A stretch of DNA of 64,000 nt from Kordiimonadales bacterium IMCC3096 (GTDB lineage Bacteria; Pseudomonadota; Alphaproteobacteria; Minwuiales; Minwuiaceae), in NCBI GenBank assembly GCA_016865035.1, contig CP018227.1, forward strand, positions 962,001 through 1,026,000, in the 5' to 3' direction. Below, piece after piece: positions 7,662 through 15,276 of this stretch. The notes below the pieces were generated by a model. That model was not told where the DNA came from and made no database searches. It saw nothing but the letters and a program-made list of their open reading frames with translations. A program made the position numbers and the translations under genes. Position 1 is the stretch's first letter. Every line of letters starts with the position of its first letter.

Positions 7662-9065
7662 ATGAGCGAGCATCCAACAGCCAGCGTCCCCCCGCCAATC
7701 CGGCGCAGCCTTTCGGCGCGACTGCTGATCCTTACCATTGTCTTCGTCATGCTGGCGGAAGTGATGATCTTCCTGCCGTCCGTCGCCCGCTACCGTGTCA
7801 GCTATCTGCAACAGCGCCTGGATGAGGCGAATCTGGCTGCCCTTTCCCTGCTGGCAGCACCCGACCAGATGGTGTCCGAGGAACTGAAGGCCACCCTGCT
7901 CTCCAGTGTCGGCGCATCGGGTGTGGTGCTGAAGTTCAGCGACCGCAGGATGCTGCTGATGTCCGATGACATGCCGCCGGACGTCGATGCGACAGTCGAT
8001 CTGCGCGATGCGGATGCGGTTACACTGGTCATGGACGCGCTTGCTTCCCTGCTGCATACGGACCCCAGAATGCTGCGCGTGATCGGCAACGCCCGCAGCC
8101 AGTCGGATGCGACGGTCGAACTGCTGATGCACGAGGACCAGCTGCAGGCGGCCCTGCGCGCCTATGGCTGGAACATCCTGACACTCAGCATGGTGATCTC
8201 CATCATCAGCGCGAGCATGCTGTTCCTGACACTGCGCTGGCTGATGGTGCGTCCGCTGCACCGGCTGGCCGAGAACATGGTCGCCTTCCGGACCGATCCG
8301 GAATCGCCCGACCTGCCCCCCCTGCCACGGAACCGGACCGACGAGATCGGCATAGCGGCGGCCGAACTGGCCGCAATGGAGGAGGACCTGCGCCGCGCAC
8401 TGGCTCAGAAGAGCCACCTGGCCGCGCTCGGCACCGCCGTCAGCAAGATCAGTCACGACCTGCGCAACATCCTTTCCACCGCACAACTGGTCTCCGAGTT
8501 CCTGGCCAGCAGCGACGACCCCATCGTCAAGAAGATGGCGCCGCGCCTGCTGAAGACCCTGGACCGGGCCATCACCCTGTGCGACCGGTCACTGCGCAGC
8601 GGCAGCGCGGACGAACCGCCTCCGTCGCCGACACGCTTCGACCTCGCCGTGCTGGTGGAGGAATGCCGGGGCGTCGTCGAACCGCGGGACGAGGAAGACA
8701 CGCTGTGGCGCAATGATGTCCCGGACGGGTTCAGCATTCACGCGGACCGGGAGCAGATGTTCCGCGTGCTGATGAATCTGGGCCGCAACGCGGCTCAGGC
8801 CGTTGGCGAGGATGGCCTGGTACGCGTCACTGCGGAACGCCTGCAGGGGAATGTCCGCATCCGTGTCTGCGACAATGGCGGCGGCCTGCCGCAACAGGCG
8901 AAGGAGAACCTGTTCCGGCCCTTCGTCGGCTCGGTCCGTGCCGGCGGGACCGGGCTGGGACTGGCGATCGCGCGCGATCTCGTTACCGCACATGGCGGTG
9001 AGATCGAACTGGAACGAACCGGCCCTGACGGTACCGTGTTCAGCATCACGCTTCCCGACGCCTGA
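7662..9065 (+). CDS. Membrane sensor histidine kinase (orphan)
   Basis: The 467-residue two-component kinase has an N-terminal membrane helix (about 19-42), a periplasmic domain, a second helix near 172-192 and a HAMP-like segment (RPLHRLAENMVAF). A HisKA domain with SHDLRN follows (His at about residue 265). The HATPase domain carries the N box NLGRNAAQAV, DNGGGLP (G1) and GTGLGLAIARDLV (G2). All catalytic motifs are intact. No response regulator gene is adjacent, so partner and signal are unknown. The next gene, a lipoprotein, starts 48 nt downstream on the same strand. Confidence 0.92.
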   Translation: MSEHPTASVPPPIRRSLSARLLILTIVFVMLAEVMIFLPSVARYRVSYLQQRLDEANLAALSLLAAPDQMVSEELKATLLSSVGASGVVLKFSDRRMLLMSDDMPPDVDATVDLRDADAVTLVMDALASLLHTDPRMLRVIGNARSQSDATVELLMHEDQLQAALRAYGWNILTLSMVISIISASMLFLTLRWLMVRPLHRLAENMVAFRTDPESPDLPPLPRNRTDEIGIAAAELAAMEEDLRRALAQKSHLAALGTAVSKISHDLRNILSTAQLVSEFLASSDDPIVKKMAPRLLKTLDRAITLCDRSLRSGSADEPPPSPTRFDLAVLVEECRGVVEPRDEEDTLWRNDVPDGFSIHADREQMFRVLMNLGRNAAQAVGEDGLVRVTAERLQGNVRIRVCDNGGGLPQQAKENLFRPFVGSVRAGGTGLGLAIARDLVTAHGGEIELERTGPDGTVFSITLPDA

Positions 9066-9113
9066 TCCACGCGGGCTTTACGATTCCTTCAGCATGTCGG
9101 GCGATAAGAACGC

Positions 9114-9533
9114 ATGCATCGTAGCGTCGCCATAACACTGTTCCTCTTGCTTGCCGCCTGCGGCAAGGATCCGTTCGGCCTGCGCGATACCCCGCGCACG
9201 GCAACGGAGGTGGCCTATGCGCGGGAAGTCTGCGATGCCGCGGGCCGCCAGTCCCGTGCCTGCATCGATGCGCGCCACCAGATGGACCTGCAATGCTACC
9301 GTACGCTCGGCACGGTCGATTGCTACCGGACCAGCAATCCCTTCGGCAATGCCACAAGTGATCGTGCAGTGCTGGCTCCCATCGACAGGAGAACCGCCCC
9401 GCAACCGCTCGCAGGATCAGAGGCGGATGAGCAGGAGTCGGATGAGCAGGAGGCCGAGGACACTGCGACCGAAGAGGTCGCGAAGAGCGAACCGGAGCCG
9501 GACGCGCAGGCCGAGGCCACCCCCACAGAATAG
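9114..9533 (+). CDS. Small putative lipoprotein of unknown function
   Basis: The 139-residue protein has a short signal peptide and a lipobox LLAACG (Cys at residue 16), predicting an outer- or inner-membrane lipoprotein. The centre (about 25-75) contains four more Cys. The C-terminal 45 residues are very acidic (many EADEQESDEQEAED-like runs) and probably disordered. I recognise no family. It may be co-transcribed with the sensor kinase upstream. Confidence 0.75.
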   Translation: MHRSVAITLFLLLAACGKDPFGLRDTPRTATEVAYAREVCDAAGRQSRACIDARHQMDLQCYRTLGTVDCYRTSNPFGNATSDRAVLAPIDRRTAPQPLAGSEADEQESDEQEAEDTATEEVAKSEPEPDAQAEATPTE

Positions 9534-9568
9534 CCTGCGCCGGAACATGGGAGGCCTGCTGCGCGACA

Positions 9569-9598
9569 ATGGCACTCGGGTGCGGCCCAACGTATGAT
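9569..9598 (+). promoter_or_regulatory. Possible promoter of the parA-like gene
   Basis: ATGGCA (9569-9574) and TATGAT (9593-9598) are separated by 18 nt, upstream of the GTG start at 9631. The -10 matches consensus at five of six positions and the -35 at four. Confidence 0.35.
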
Positions 9599-9630
9599 TG
9601 ACCAACTGATTCCTTCAGAGGGCGCATCGC

Positions 9631-10257
9631 GTGGGCACGACAATCATCATCGCACAGCAGAAGGGTGGCGCAGGCAAGACGACGCTCGCTGTTCATCTTG
9701 CCGTGGTCCTGGCCCAGCGGGGCAATGCCGTGGCGATCATGGATATCGACCCGCAGCAGAGCCTTTCCGCCTGGCATGCGGCACGGGTCAGGAATCTCGG
9801 CAACGACGGCGGGATCGCGCTGCGCCAGGTCTCCGGCTGGCGATCGGGCGCGGAAGTCCAGCGGCTCGGTCGCGACTTCGACTTTGTCCTGATCGACAGC
9901 CCGCCACACGGCGAAACCGATTCGAAAGTCGCCATGCGCGCCGCCGACAAGGTGCTGATGCCGATCCAGCCAAGTCCCATGGACTATTGGGCCGCCCGTC
10001 AGACCATCGACATGGCCCGGCGCGAGACCAAGGATTTCACGCTTGTGCTCAATCGCCTGCCGTCACGCGGACGCCTGGCTGACCAGATCCGGGAGATGAT
10101 CGCACGCGATGGACTGACAGTGGCGCACCAGAGCCTTGGCAACCGCCAGGCCTTCGCCGCCAGTCTGCTGGAAGGGCTTGGCGTCACGGAGGCACAGCCA
10201 AGAGGGCTGGCAGCACAGGAAATCACGGCACTGGCCGGGGAAATGCTGCCGGGCTGA
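9631..10257 (+). CDS. ParA/MinD-like P-loop ATPase (orphan)
   Basis: The 208-residue protein starts with GTG (MGTTIIIAQQKGGAGKTTLA). It has the deviant Walker A KGGAGKT with both lysines, a Walker A' MDIDPQQSL and a Walker B-like FVLIDSPP. These define the ParA superfamily that positions DNA or protein cargo. The N-terminal HTH of type Ia plasmid ParA is missing, and no parB follows, so it is not a standard chromosome or plasmid partition pair. The next gene, a CoA-transferase, begins 31 nt later, but a functional link is unlikely. Confidence 0.88.
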   Translation: MGTTIIIAQQKGGAGKTTLAVHLAVVLAQRGNAVAIMDIDPQQSLSAWHAARVRNLGNDGGIALRQVSGWRSGAEVQRLGRDFDFVLIDSPPHGETDSKVAMRAADKVLMPIQPSPMDYWAARQTIDMARRETKDFTLVLNRLPSRGRLADQIREMIARDGLTVAHQSLGNRQAFAASLLEGLGVTEAQPRGLAAQEITALAGEMLPG

Positions 10258-10288
10258 AGCAGCCGCATGCAACAGGGGGAGGACCACA

Positions 10289-11494
10289 ATGATCGATGCC
10301 GCACATGGCAGCGGGCCGAGGCCGCTGGATGGCATTCGCGTGATCGACTTCACAGCCTTCGTCGCCGGCCCCTACGCCACGCGACTGATGGCCGACATGG
10401 GGGCGGAGGTCATCAAGATCGAACCCGCCGACGGCGACACGATGCGCAATGCCGCCCCCGTCGTGAACGGGCAGAGCGGGTTCTTCACCCAGCTGAACCT
10501 GGGCAAGAAGAGCGTGGTCCTGGACCTGAAACAGGAAGAAGGCCTGGCCATCGCCCGCGACCTGATCGCCAGTGCCGATGTCTTTGTCGAGAACTTCAGG
10601 CCCGGCGTCATGACCCGCCTCGGACTGGGCTACCCGGAGCTGCAGCAGCGCAATCCGGGCCTGATCTACTGTTCGATCTCGGGCTATGGACAGACCGGCC
10701 CGGATACCGCGCGGCCTGCCTTCGCGCCGATCATCAATGCGGCCAGCGGTTTCACCATGGGCGAATTCCGGTATCAGCGCGGGCGGGAGAAGCCGGAGAG
10801 GTCACGGAACCTTTCGGCGGACGCGCTGGGCGCCACCCACGCCCTGATTGCCATTCTGGCAGCGCTGCGCCAGCGATCCATCACCGGCAAGGGCGACCAT
10901 CTGGACGTCGAACTGCTGGCCGGGCTGATGAACATGATGCCGTTCGAGTTGCAGGAGGCTCAGTTCCCGGACCCGGAACTGAAGGTGCCGGTCTTCGACC
11001 CTGTTGCCTGTGCCGATGGCTATATCGTTGTCGCGCCGGTCACGGCGAAGAACTTCGAGGCCATGGCCCGTGCCTGTGAACGGCTGGACTGGATGCAGGA
11101 CCCCCGATTCGCCACACCTCTGGCCCGGATGCAGAACTGGCCGAAGCTGATCGCCGAAGTCGAGGCCTGGGCGGCGCCACTGACCGCAGCCGAGGCCGCG
11201 CAACGGATCGACGCCGCCGGATGCCCCTGCAACAAGTACCTCACGCCCGCTGAAGCTCTTGAAAATCCGCAACTTGCCGCACGCCGGTCCGTTGTGGAGA
11301 TCGAGGATGCGATGGGCCGGCACAAGGTGGTCAACACGCCGTTCCGGTTCACCAATGCGACAGTTGGCATTTCGGGTCTTGCGCCCCATCTCGGTGCTGA
11401 TACGGATAGCGTGCTCTCCGAGGTGCTTGCGTTTGACGATACGCAACTGAGAGATCTGCATGCGCGCAAGATCACCAGGTCCGACAAGAACTGA
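10289..11494 (+). CDS. Class III (CaiB/BaiF family) CoA-transferase
   Basis: The 401-residue enzyme starts at ATG 10289 (MIDAAHGSG) after the purine-rich aggggga. It shows the family start GIRVIDFTAFVAGPYATRLM, then ADMGAEVIKIEP, and the catalytic Asp region in LSADALGATHALIAIL. Family members move CoA between organic acids through an aspartyl-CoA intermediate (formyl-CoA, carnitinyl-CoA, bile-acid CoA and others). The substrate cannot be told from this sequence, and the neighbours give no pathway. Confidence 0.92.
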   Translation: MIDAAHGSGPRPLDGIRVIDFTAFVAGPYATRLMADMGAEVIKIEPADGDTMRNAAPVVNGQSGFFTQLNLGKKSVVLDLKQEEGLAIARDLIASADVFVENFRPGVMTRLGLGYPELQQRNPGLIYCSISGYGQTGPDTARPAFAPIINAASGFTMGEFRYQRGREKPERSRNLSADALGATHALIAILAALRQRSITGKGDHLDVELLAGLMNMMPFELQEAQFPDPELKVPVFDPVACADGYIVVAPVTAKNFEAMARACERLDWMQDPRFATPLARMQNWPKLIAEVEAWAAPLTAAEAAQRIDAAGCPCNKYLTPAEALENPQLAARRSVVEIEDAMGRHKVVNTPFRFTNATVGISGLAPHLGADTDSVLSEVLAFDDTQLRDLHARKITRSDKN

Positions 11495-11541
11495 ACCGGA
11501 CACTCACTTTCCCAAATACATTTTGGAACAGGCTTCATCTC

Positions 11542-11700
11542 ATGGACATCATCCGCATCATTCTGTCGGTCATCCTGCCGCCGCTGGGGGTATTCCTGCA
11601 GGTCGGCATCGGACTGCATTTCTGGCTCAACATCCTGCTGACACTCTGTGGCTACATCCCCGGCATCGTGCATGCGATCTGGATCATTGCCCGGCGCTGA
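11542..11700 (+). CDS. PMP3/UPF0057 (YqaE-like) small membrane protein
   Basis: A 52-residue hydrophobic protein starting MDIIRIILSVILPPLGVFL. The sequence PPLGVFLQVG, the second helix and GYIPGIVHAIWII match the PMP3/YqaE family of two-helix proteins linked to membrane potential and salt stress in yeast and plants. It lies 47 nt after the CoA-transferase and 16 nt before the DUF4112 gene, so it may form a small membrane-protein unit with the latter. Confidence 0.88.
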   Translation: MDIIRIILSVILPPLGVFLQVGIGLHFWLNILLTLCGYIPGIVHAIWIIARR

Positions 11701-11716
11701 GCGGGATATCCACGGG

Positions 11717-12061
11717 ATGAGTGCGAGAGACCGCGACAGGGATTTCGAGCGACTGGATCGACTGGCAACCCTGCTCGACAACAGCATCCGAATACCCGGC
11801 ACCCGGATTCACATCGGGCTGGATGGCCTGATCGGCCTCGTGCCCGGGATCGGCGACAGCCTGATGCTGCTTGCCAGCCTCTATGTGGTGCTGCGCGCCA
11901 GGATGCTCGGCGCGCCGATGTCGATCATCCTGCAGATGCTGGTCAATGTGGCACTGGATTTCGTGGTCGGGTCGGTGCCGGTTCTCGGTGACATCTTCGA
12001 CATCGCCTTCAAGGCCAACATCCGAAATATCGACCTGCTGCGGAACTGGCTGAGCCGCTGA
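11717..12061 (+). CDS. DUF4112-family membrane protein
   Basis: The 114-residue protein starts at ATG 11717 (MSARDRDRDFERLDRLATLL). Key features are LLDNSIRIPGTRIHIGLDGL, then GLVPGIGDSLMLLASLYVV and the second repeat SVPVLGDIFDIAFKANIRN, which are hallmarks of DUF4112. Two or three membrane segments are likely. The function of the family is unknown. The open frame extends upstream into the PMP3 gene, but the given start has no overlap. Confidence 0.88.
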   Translation: MSARDRDRDFERLDRLATLLDNSIRIPGTRIHIGLDGLIGLVPGIGDSLMLLASLYVVLRARMLGAPMSIILQMLVNVALDFVVGSVPVLGDIFDIAFKANIRNIDLLRNWLSR

Positions 12062-12074
12062 GTCCCGCGGCCCT

Positions 12075-12356
12075 TCAGACCAGAAGACCCGGCCGCCGGT
12101 CCAGCGGTCCTGTCCGGGGCTCCGACTTCTGCCGCAGGACATAGTCCAGACGCGCCAGCGCGTTCCGGCGCAGTTCCGCTTCGCCAGCCGATGCCGGACC
12201 AACGATGCAGATTTCCGTGCCTGTTGCGACATCAATGGCGCAGGCACGGACACTGCCGTTCATCTCCACATATTCCAGCAGAACCTCGCGGGCATCGTGA
12301 GAACGCACCGGTCCAACCTTCCCGTCACTGAATGACCCTGGCGGATAGTGCCACAC
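12075..12356 (-). CDS. Conserved small alphaproteobacterial protein (DUF6898-like)
   Basis: The 93-residue product contains REVLLEYVEMNGSVRACAID and TEICIVGPASAGEAELRR, a pattern I recall from small alphaproteobacterial proteins named DUF6898. The listed start is a GTG at 12356 with AAGGAGG only about 1-2 nt upstream, which is too close. Another GTG at 12308 (before RSHDAREVL) is equally plausible. It is convergent with the DUF4112 gene. The function is unknown. Confidence 0.7.
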   Translation of the reverse strand: MWHYPPGSFSDGKVGPVRSHDAREVLLEYVEMNGSVRACAIDVATGTEICIVGPASAGEAELRRNALARLDYVLRQKSEPRTGPLDRRPGLLV

Positions 12357-12496
12357 CCCTCCTTAACCGATCGTCAATGCGTTTCGTCACCCATATTGCG
12401 GTGGGGACGACTTCCGGTCATCCTGACCGGCCCGACTGACCAACGAACCGAGCATCCCTTGCACGCACGCAGACCCAAGCACCGGAACAAGTCCTG

Positions 12497-13018
12497 ATGC
12501 CCGCGGACCAGTCCCAGGTCGAGGACACGGCCCATCCGTCCATCGAGCAGCGTCTGGCGATGAACCTGAAGCCGGAGGCCCTGAAATCGGAGCTGTTGAG
12601 GCGTGCCCATGCTGACTGGTACCGGCTCAGGACCGGTCCCGGCGTCCCGGACTATCGCAGTTTCGATATCTGCGATTTCAGCTACATGGTCGGCTCACTG
12701 AACATGATGGAGGTCGAACGCAATCCCTGGCGCTTCCGTTACCGTGTCCACTCGACACTGGCTGCGCGCAATTGCGGCAAGGATCTCACAGGCCTGTACC
12801 TGGATGACTATCCGTCGGAAATGCACCGGAAGAACATCGAGAAATTCTGCATTCATGCGGCGCAACGCAATGAGCCCACGATCGACATTGCCGAGAACAT
12901 CCTGCTGTTCCGTCGCCTGATGCACTACGAGACCGTCGGCATGCCCTTCGGCAACCCGGCAGGCGAGATCACGCACCTCGCCCTGGCCCTCCACTCCAGG
13001 CCCATCGTCGCCCACTGA
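12497..13018 (+). CDS. PAS domain (PAS_5 type) protein
   Basis: A 173-residue soluble protein in which most of the length (about 35-165) matches the PAS_5 fold common in Rhodospirillales: WYRLRTGPGVPDYRSFDI near the start and GSLNMMEVERNPWRFRYRVH in the middle. There is no output domain, so it probably senses a ligand or acts through protein contacts. It stands alone between minus-strand genes. Confidence 0.82.
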   Translation: MPADQSQVEDTAHPSIEQRLAMNLKPEALKSELLRRAHADWYRLRTGPGVPDYRSFDICDFSYMVGSLNMMEVERNPWRFRYRVHSTLAARNCGKDLTGLYLDDYPSEMHRKNIEKFCIHAAQRNEPTIDIAENILLFRRLMHYETVGMPFGNPAGEITHLALALHSRPIVAH

Positions 13019-13063
13019 CCGGAACGTCCGTCCGGCGCGGGGACCAGGGACCGGCCGAGCGCG

Positions 13064-13453
13064 TCACGCCTTTGCGGCGACAGCCTCCACCTCGACCTTC
13101 AGGTCCGGATGGATCAGGGCATCGACGACGACCAGGGTCGATGCCGGCATCGCATCGCCCATGACCGCATCCCGCCCCGCCCGGAACCTCGGCACATCCG
13201 CCGCATCCGTCAGGTAGCTGTTCAGACGGACGATGTCTTCTGCACCCATTCCGGCCTCCGCCAGCACCGCCAGCACATTCTGGAAGGCCCGGCGCGTCTG
13301 CGCCTCGATACCCTCCTCGATGCGGCCGTCAGGACTCCAGCCGACCTGGCCGGAGACATAGACCCAGCGGGCATTCGGTGCGACTTCGATGCCGTGGCTG
13401 TAGCGACTGCCCGGCTTGGCAATGGTGTCGGGGACAATGGACTTGTTGGGCAT
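13064..13453 (-). CDS. RidA family (YjgF/YER057c/UK114) protein
   Basis: The 129-residue protein has the RidA pattern: YSHGIEVAPNARWVYVSGQV, then ENVLAVL-like QNVLAVLAEAGMGAEDIVRL and a C-terminal EVEAVAAKA. True RidA deaminates reactive enamine/imine intermediates using a conserved Arg near the C-terminus (RxxVEV). Here the region reads HPDLKVEVEAV, so the Arg is replaced by Leu/Lys. This points to a non-canonical Rid subfamily. It lies 27 nt after the unknown membrane-anchored gene and is probably co-transcribed with it. Confidence 0.85.
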   Translation of the reverse strand: MPNKSIVPDTIAKPGSRYSHGIEVAPNARWVYVSGQVGWSPDGRIEEGIEAQTRRAFQNVLAVLAEAGMGAEDIVRLNSYLTDAADVPRFRAGRDAVMGDAMPASTLVVVDALIHPDLKVEVEAVAAKA

Positions 13454-13480
13454 GCTTGGATCTCCCTGTGTGCTGACCTG

Positions 13481-14281
13481 TCACTCCCGCAGGCCATGAT
13501 AGGCGTAGAACTTGTCGATGCGTGGGAAATCGGGCCATTCCTCCACCACCTCTCCGGCACGGGCGAGCTTGTCGAACGGCCCCTCCGCCTCCAGCACCTT
13601 CGGATGATAAAGCAGGCCCAGCGCCGCCATGTCATAGCCTGTCGGCCAGGGGTCGCCCCGCAGCACGCTGGCACCCCGGCGCGGGCGCTGCTGCAGGCCC
13701 AGCGCCTCCACCAGTCCGGAGAACACCAGCGCCCGGATCGACTGCAGCACCCGTTCGTCACCGACGCAGCCATCCTTCAGGCTGACGCACTGGCTGTCAT
13801 GCCCCTCCGCCACCCGTGCGATGTCGATGGTCACGGCAGCGCCGCTGGTCAATCCGTCGGCGATCCGCCGGGTCGTGCGTCGCTCGGGGCCCTTGCCATC
13901 AAACTCGAAGTCAAAGGTGATCGCGGCCTCGGCGCGGTTCTCTGTCCGGAAGAAATCCAGCCCCGTGACCGCGGCGAAGTACTTCAGCGAACGGTCGACC
14001 TCCATCACCACCGGATAGGTCGCGACCTCTCCCCCGTCTGTCTCCACCCGTTCCGGCAACCACAGCACCACGGGCCCGGTGAAGGGCACGGCCTCCACCA
14101 GATCGCCGGCCGGTCCCGTCAGCACGGTCGCCTCGAAGAAGCTCATCAGCCGCTCGTCATTGGGAAAGCGGGTACGCCGGTTCCAGTCGTAGAGCGTCAT
14201 GATGATGGAAAGGATGATCACGACGATCAGCCCCACCATGAAGCGCTGGCGGCGCGGCCAGTATTTCGGATTGAGTCCCAT
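13481..14281 (-). CDS. Unknown single-span membrane-anchored protein
   Basis: I do not recognise this 266-residue protein. It starts at ATG 14279-14281 (MGLNPKYWPRRQRFMVGLI). It has one N-terminal helix (about 14-32) and then a 230-residue domain presumably in the periplasm. Two Cys flank SQCVSLKDGC and may form a disulfide. The C-terminal half has GLVEALGLQQRPRRG and GYDMAALGLLYHPKVLEAE, faintly like DUF2927-type putative proteases but without a clear HExxH motif. A RidA gene follows it. Confidence 0.72.
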   Translation of the reverse strand: MGLNPKYWPRRQRFMVGLIVVIILSIIMTLYDWNRRTRFPNDERLMSFFEATVLTGPAGDLVEAVPFTGPVVLWLPERVETDGGEVATYPVVMEVDRSLKYFAAVTGLDFFRTENRAEAAITFDFEFDGKGPERRTTRRIADGLTSGAAVTIDIARVAEGHDSQCVSLKDGCVGDERVLQSIRALVFSGLVEALGLQQRPRRGASVLRGDPWPTGYDMAALGLLYHPKVLEAEGPFDKLARAGEVVEEWPDFPRIDKFYAYHGLRE

Positions 14282-14325
14282 GTGTCCCCCGGATGTGGCG
14301 GCAGCGACAATCGCAAGACCACCGC

Positions 14326-14355
14326 TTGACGGCAAGCCATTCAAAGCGATAGAAG
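14326..14355 (+). promoter_or_regulatory. Promoter of tRNA-Glu
   Basis: TTGACG (14326-14331) and TAGAAG (14350-14355) are 18 nt apart and end 21 nt before the mature 5' end of tRNA-Glu. The spacing and the position support a sigma-70-type promoter for the tRNA. It overlaps the leader of the divergent minus-strand gene. Confidence 0.5.
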
Positions 14356-14376
14356 ACGCCACCTGAGCTTGGTCAC

Positions 14377-14452
14377 GCCCCGTTCGTCTAGTGGCCCAGG
14401 ACGCTGGCCTCTCACGCCGGAAACAGGGGTTCGATTCCCCTACGGGGTACCA
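14377..14452 (+). tRNA. tRNA-Glu (anticodon CTC)
   Basis: The cloverleaf has acceptor GCCCCGT/ACGGGGT, D arm TCGTCTAGTGGCCCAGGACG, anticodon loop CTCTCAC (CTC), T arm AGGGGTTCGATTCCCCT and an encoded CCA (76 nt). It reads GAG codons; the TTC isoacceptor must lie elsewhere. It is a stand-alone tRNA. Confidence 0.95.
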
Positions 14453-14517
14453 ATCTGCCGCCCGCGACTTCCAGTCGCCGGATCAGGACGACATTTCTCC
14501 CAGTACGATCAACGACT

Positions 14518-15276
14518 TCAGCGCCCCGTGCGCAGGACGTGTGCGTGTTCTGCATCATAGAGCGCCGAGTCGCGGAAGCTGCTGGCGCCCAGGGCTGGAC
14601 CCACCAGGATCAGGGCGGTGCGGGTGATCTTGGCGTCGCGGGCCTTCTGGCGGATGGTGCTGAGGGTGCCGTGGATGAACTGCTCGTCCGGCCAGCCGAC
14701 GCGATAGGCGATGATCGTCGGGCAATCCGCGCCATATAGCGGGATCAGGCGGTTCTCGATCTCCCGGATGTTGCGGACCGACAGATGGATGGCCAGGGTC
14801 GCGCCGGTCCTGCCGATGGTCTCCAGGTCCTCCCCCGGCGGCATGGCGGAGGCCTTCATGCTGGTGCGTGTCAGCACCACTGTCTGCGCCACCTCCGGCA
14901 CCGTCAGTTCCATCTTCAGCGCGGCGGCGGCGGCGGCGAAGGCCGGAACCCCCGGCACCACGTCATAGGGAATGCCCAGCGCATCGAGACGGCGCATCTG
15001 CTCGGCGGTCGCGCCATAGAGCGAGGGGTCGCCCGAATGCACCCGGGCGACGTCCTGCCCCTTCTCGTGCGCTGCCGCGATCTCCGCGATGATCTGATCC
15101 AGATGCAGCGGTGCGGTATCGACCACTCGCGCGCCCTCCGGTGCGGCGGCGACAATCGCCTCCGGCACCAGTGACCCGGCATAGAGGCAGACAGGACATT
15201 CCTGAATCAGCCGCAGCCCGCGGACCGTGATGAGTTCGGGATCACCGGGACCGGCACCAATGAAATGAACCGTCAT
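14518..15276 (-). CDS. cobM: Precorrin-4 C11-methyltransferase
   Basis: This SAM-dependent enzyme methylates C11 of precorrin-4 in the corrin ring pathway. The 252 residues show the tetrapyrrole methylase fold: [20 protein letters not shown] at the N-terminus, [19 protein letters not shown] (the GDPSLYG loop) and [15 protein letters not shown]. The length is typical. Its start overlaps the end of the CbiG-CobJ gene by 4 nt. It is the last gene of the minus-strand cob operon. Confidence 0.96.
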   Translation of the reverse strand: MTVHFIGAGPGDPELITVRGLRLIQECPVCLYAGSLVPEAIVAAAPEGARVVDTAPLHLDQIIAEIAAAHEKGQDVARVHSGDPSLYGATAEQMRRLDALGIPYDVVPGVPAFAAAAAALKMELTVPEVAQTVVLTRTSMKASAMPPGEDLETIGRTGATLAIHLSVRNIREIENRLIPLYGADCPTIIAYRVGWPDEQFIHGTLSTIRQKARDAKITRTALILVGPALGASSFRDSALYDAEHAHVLRTGR

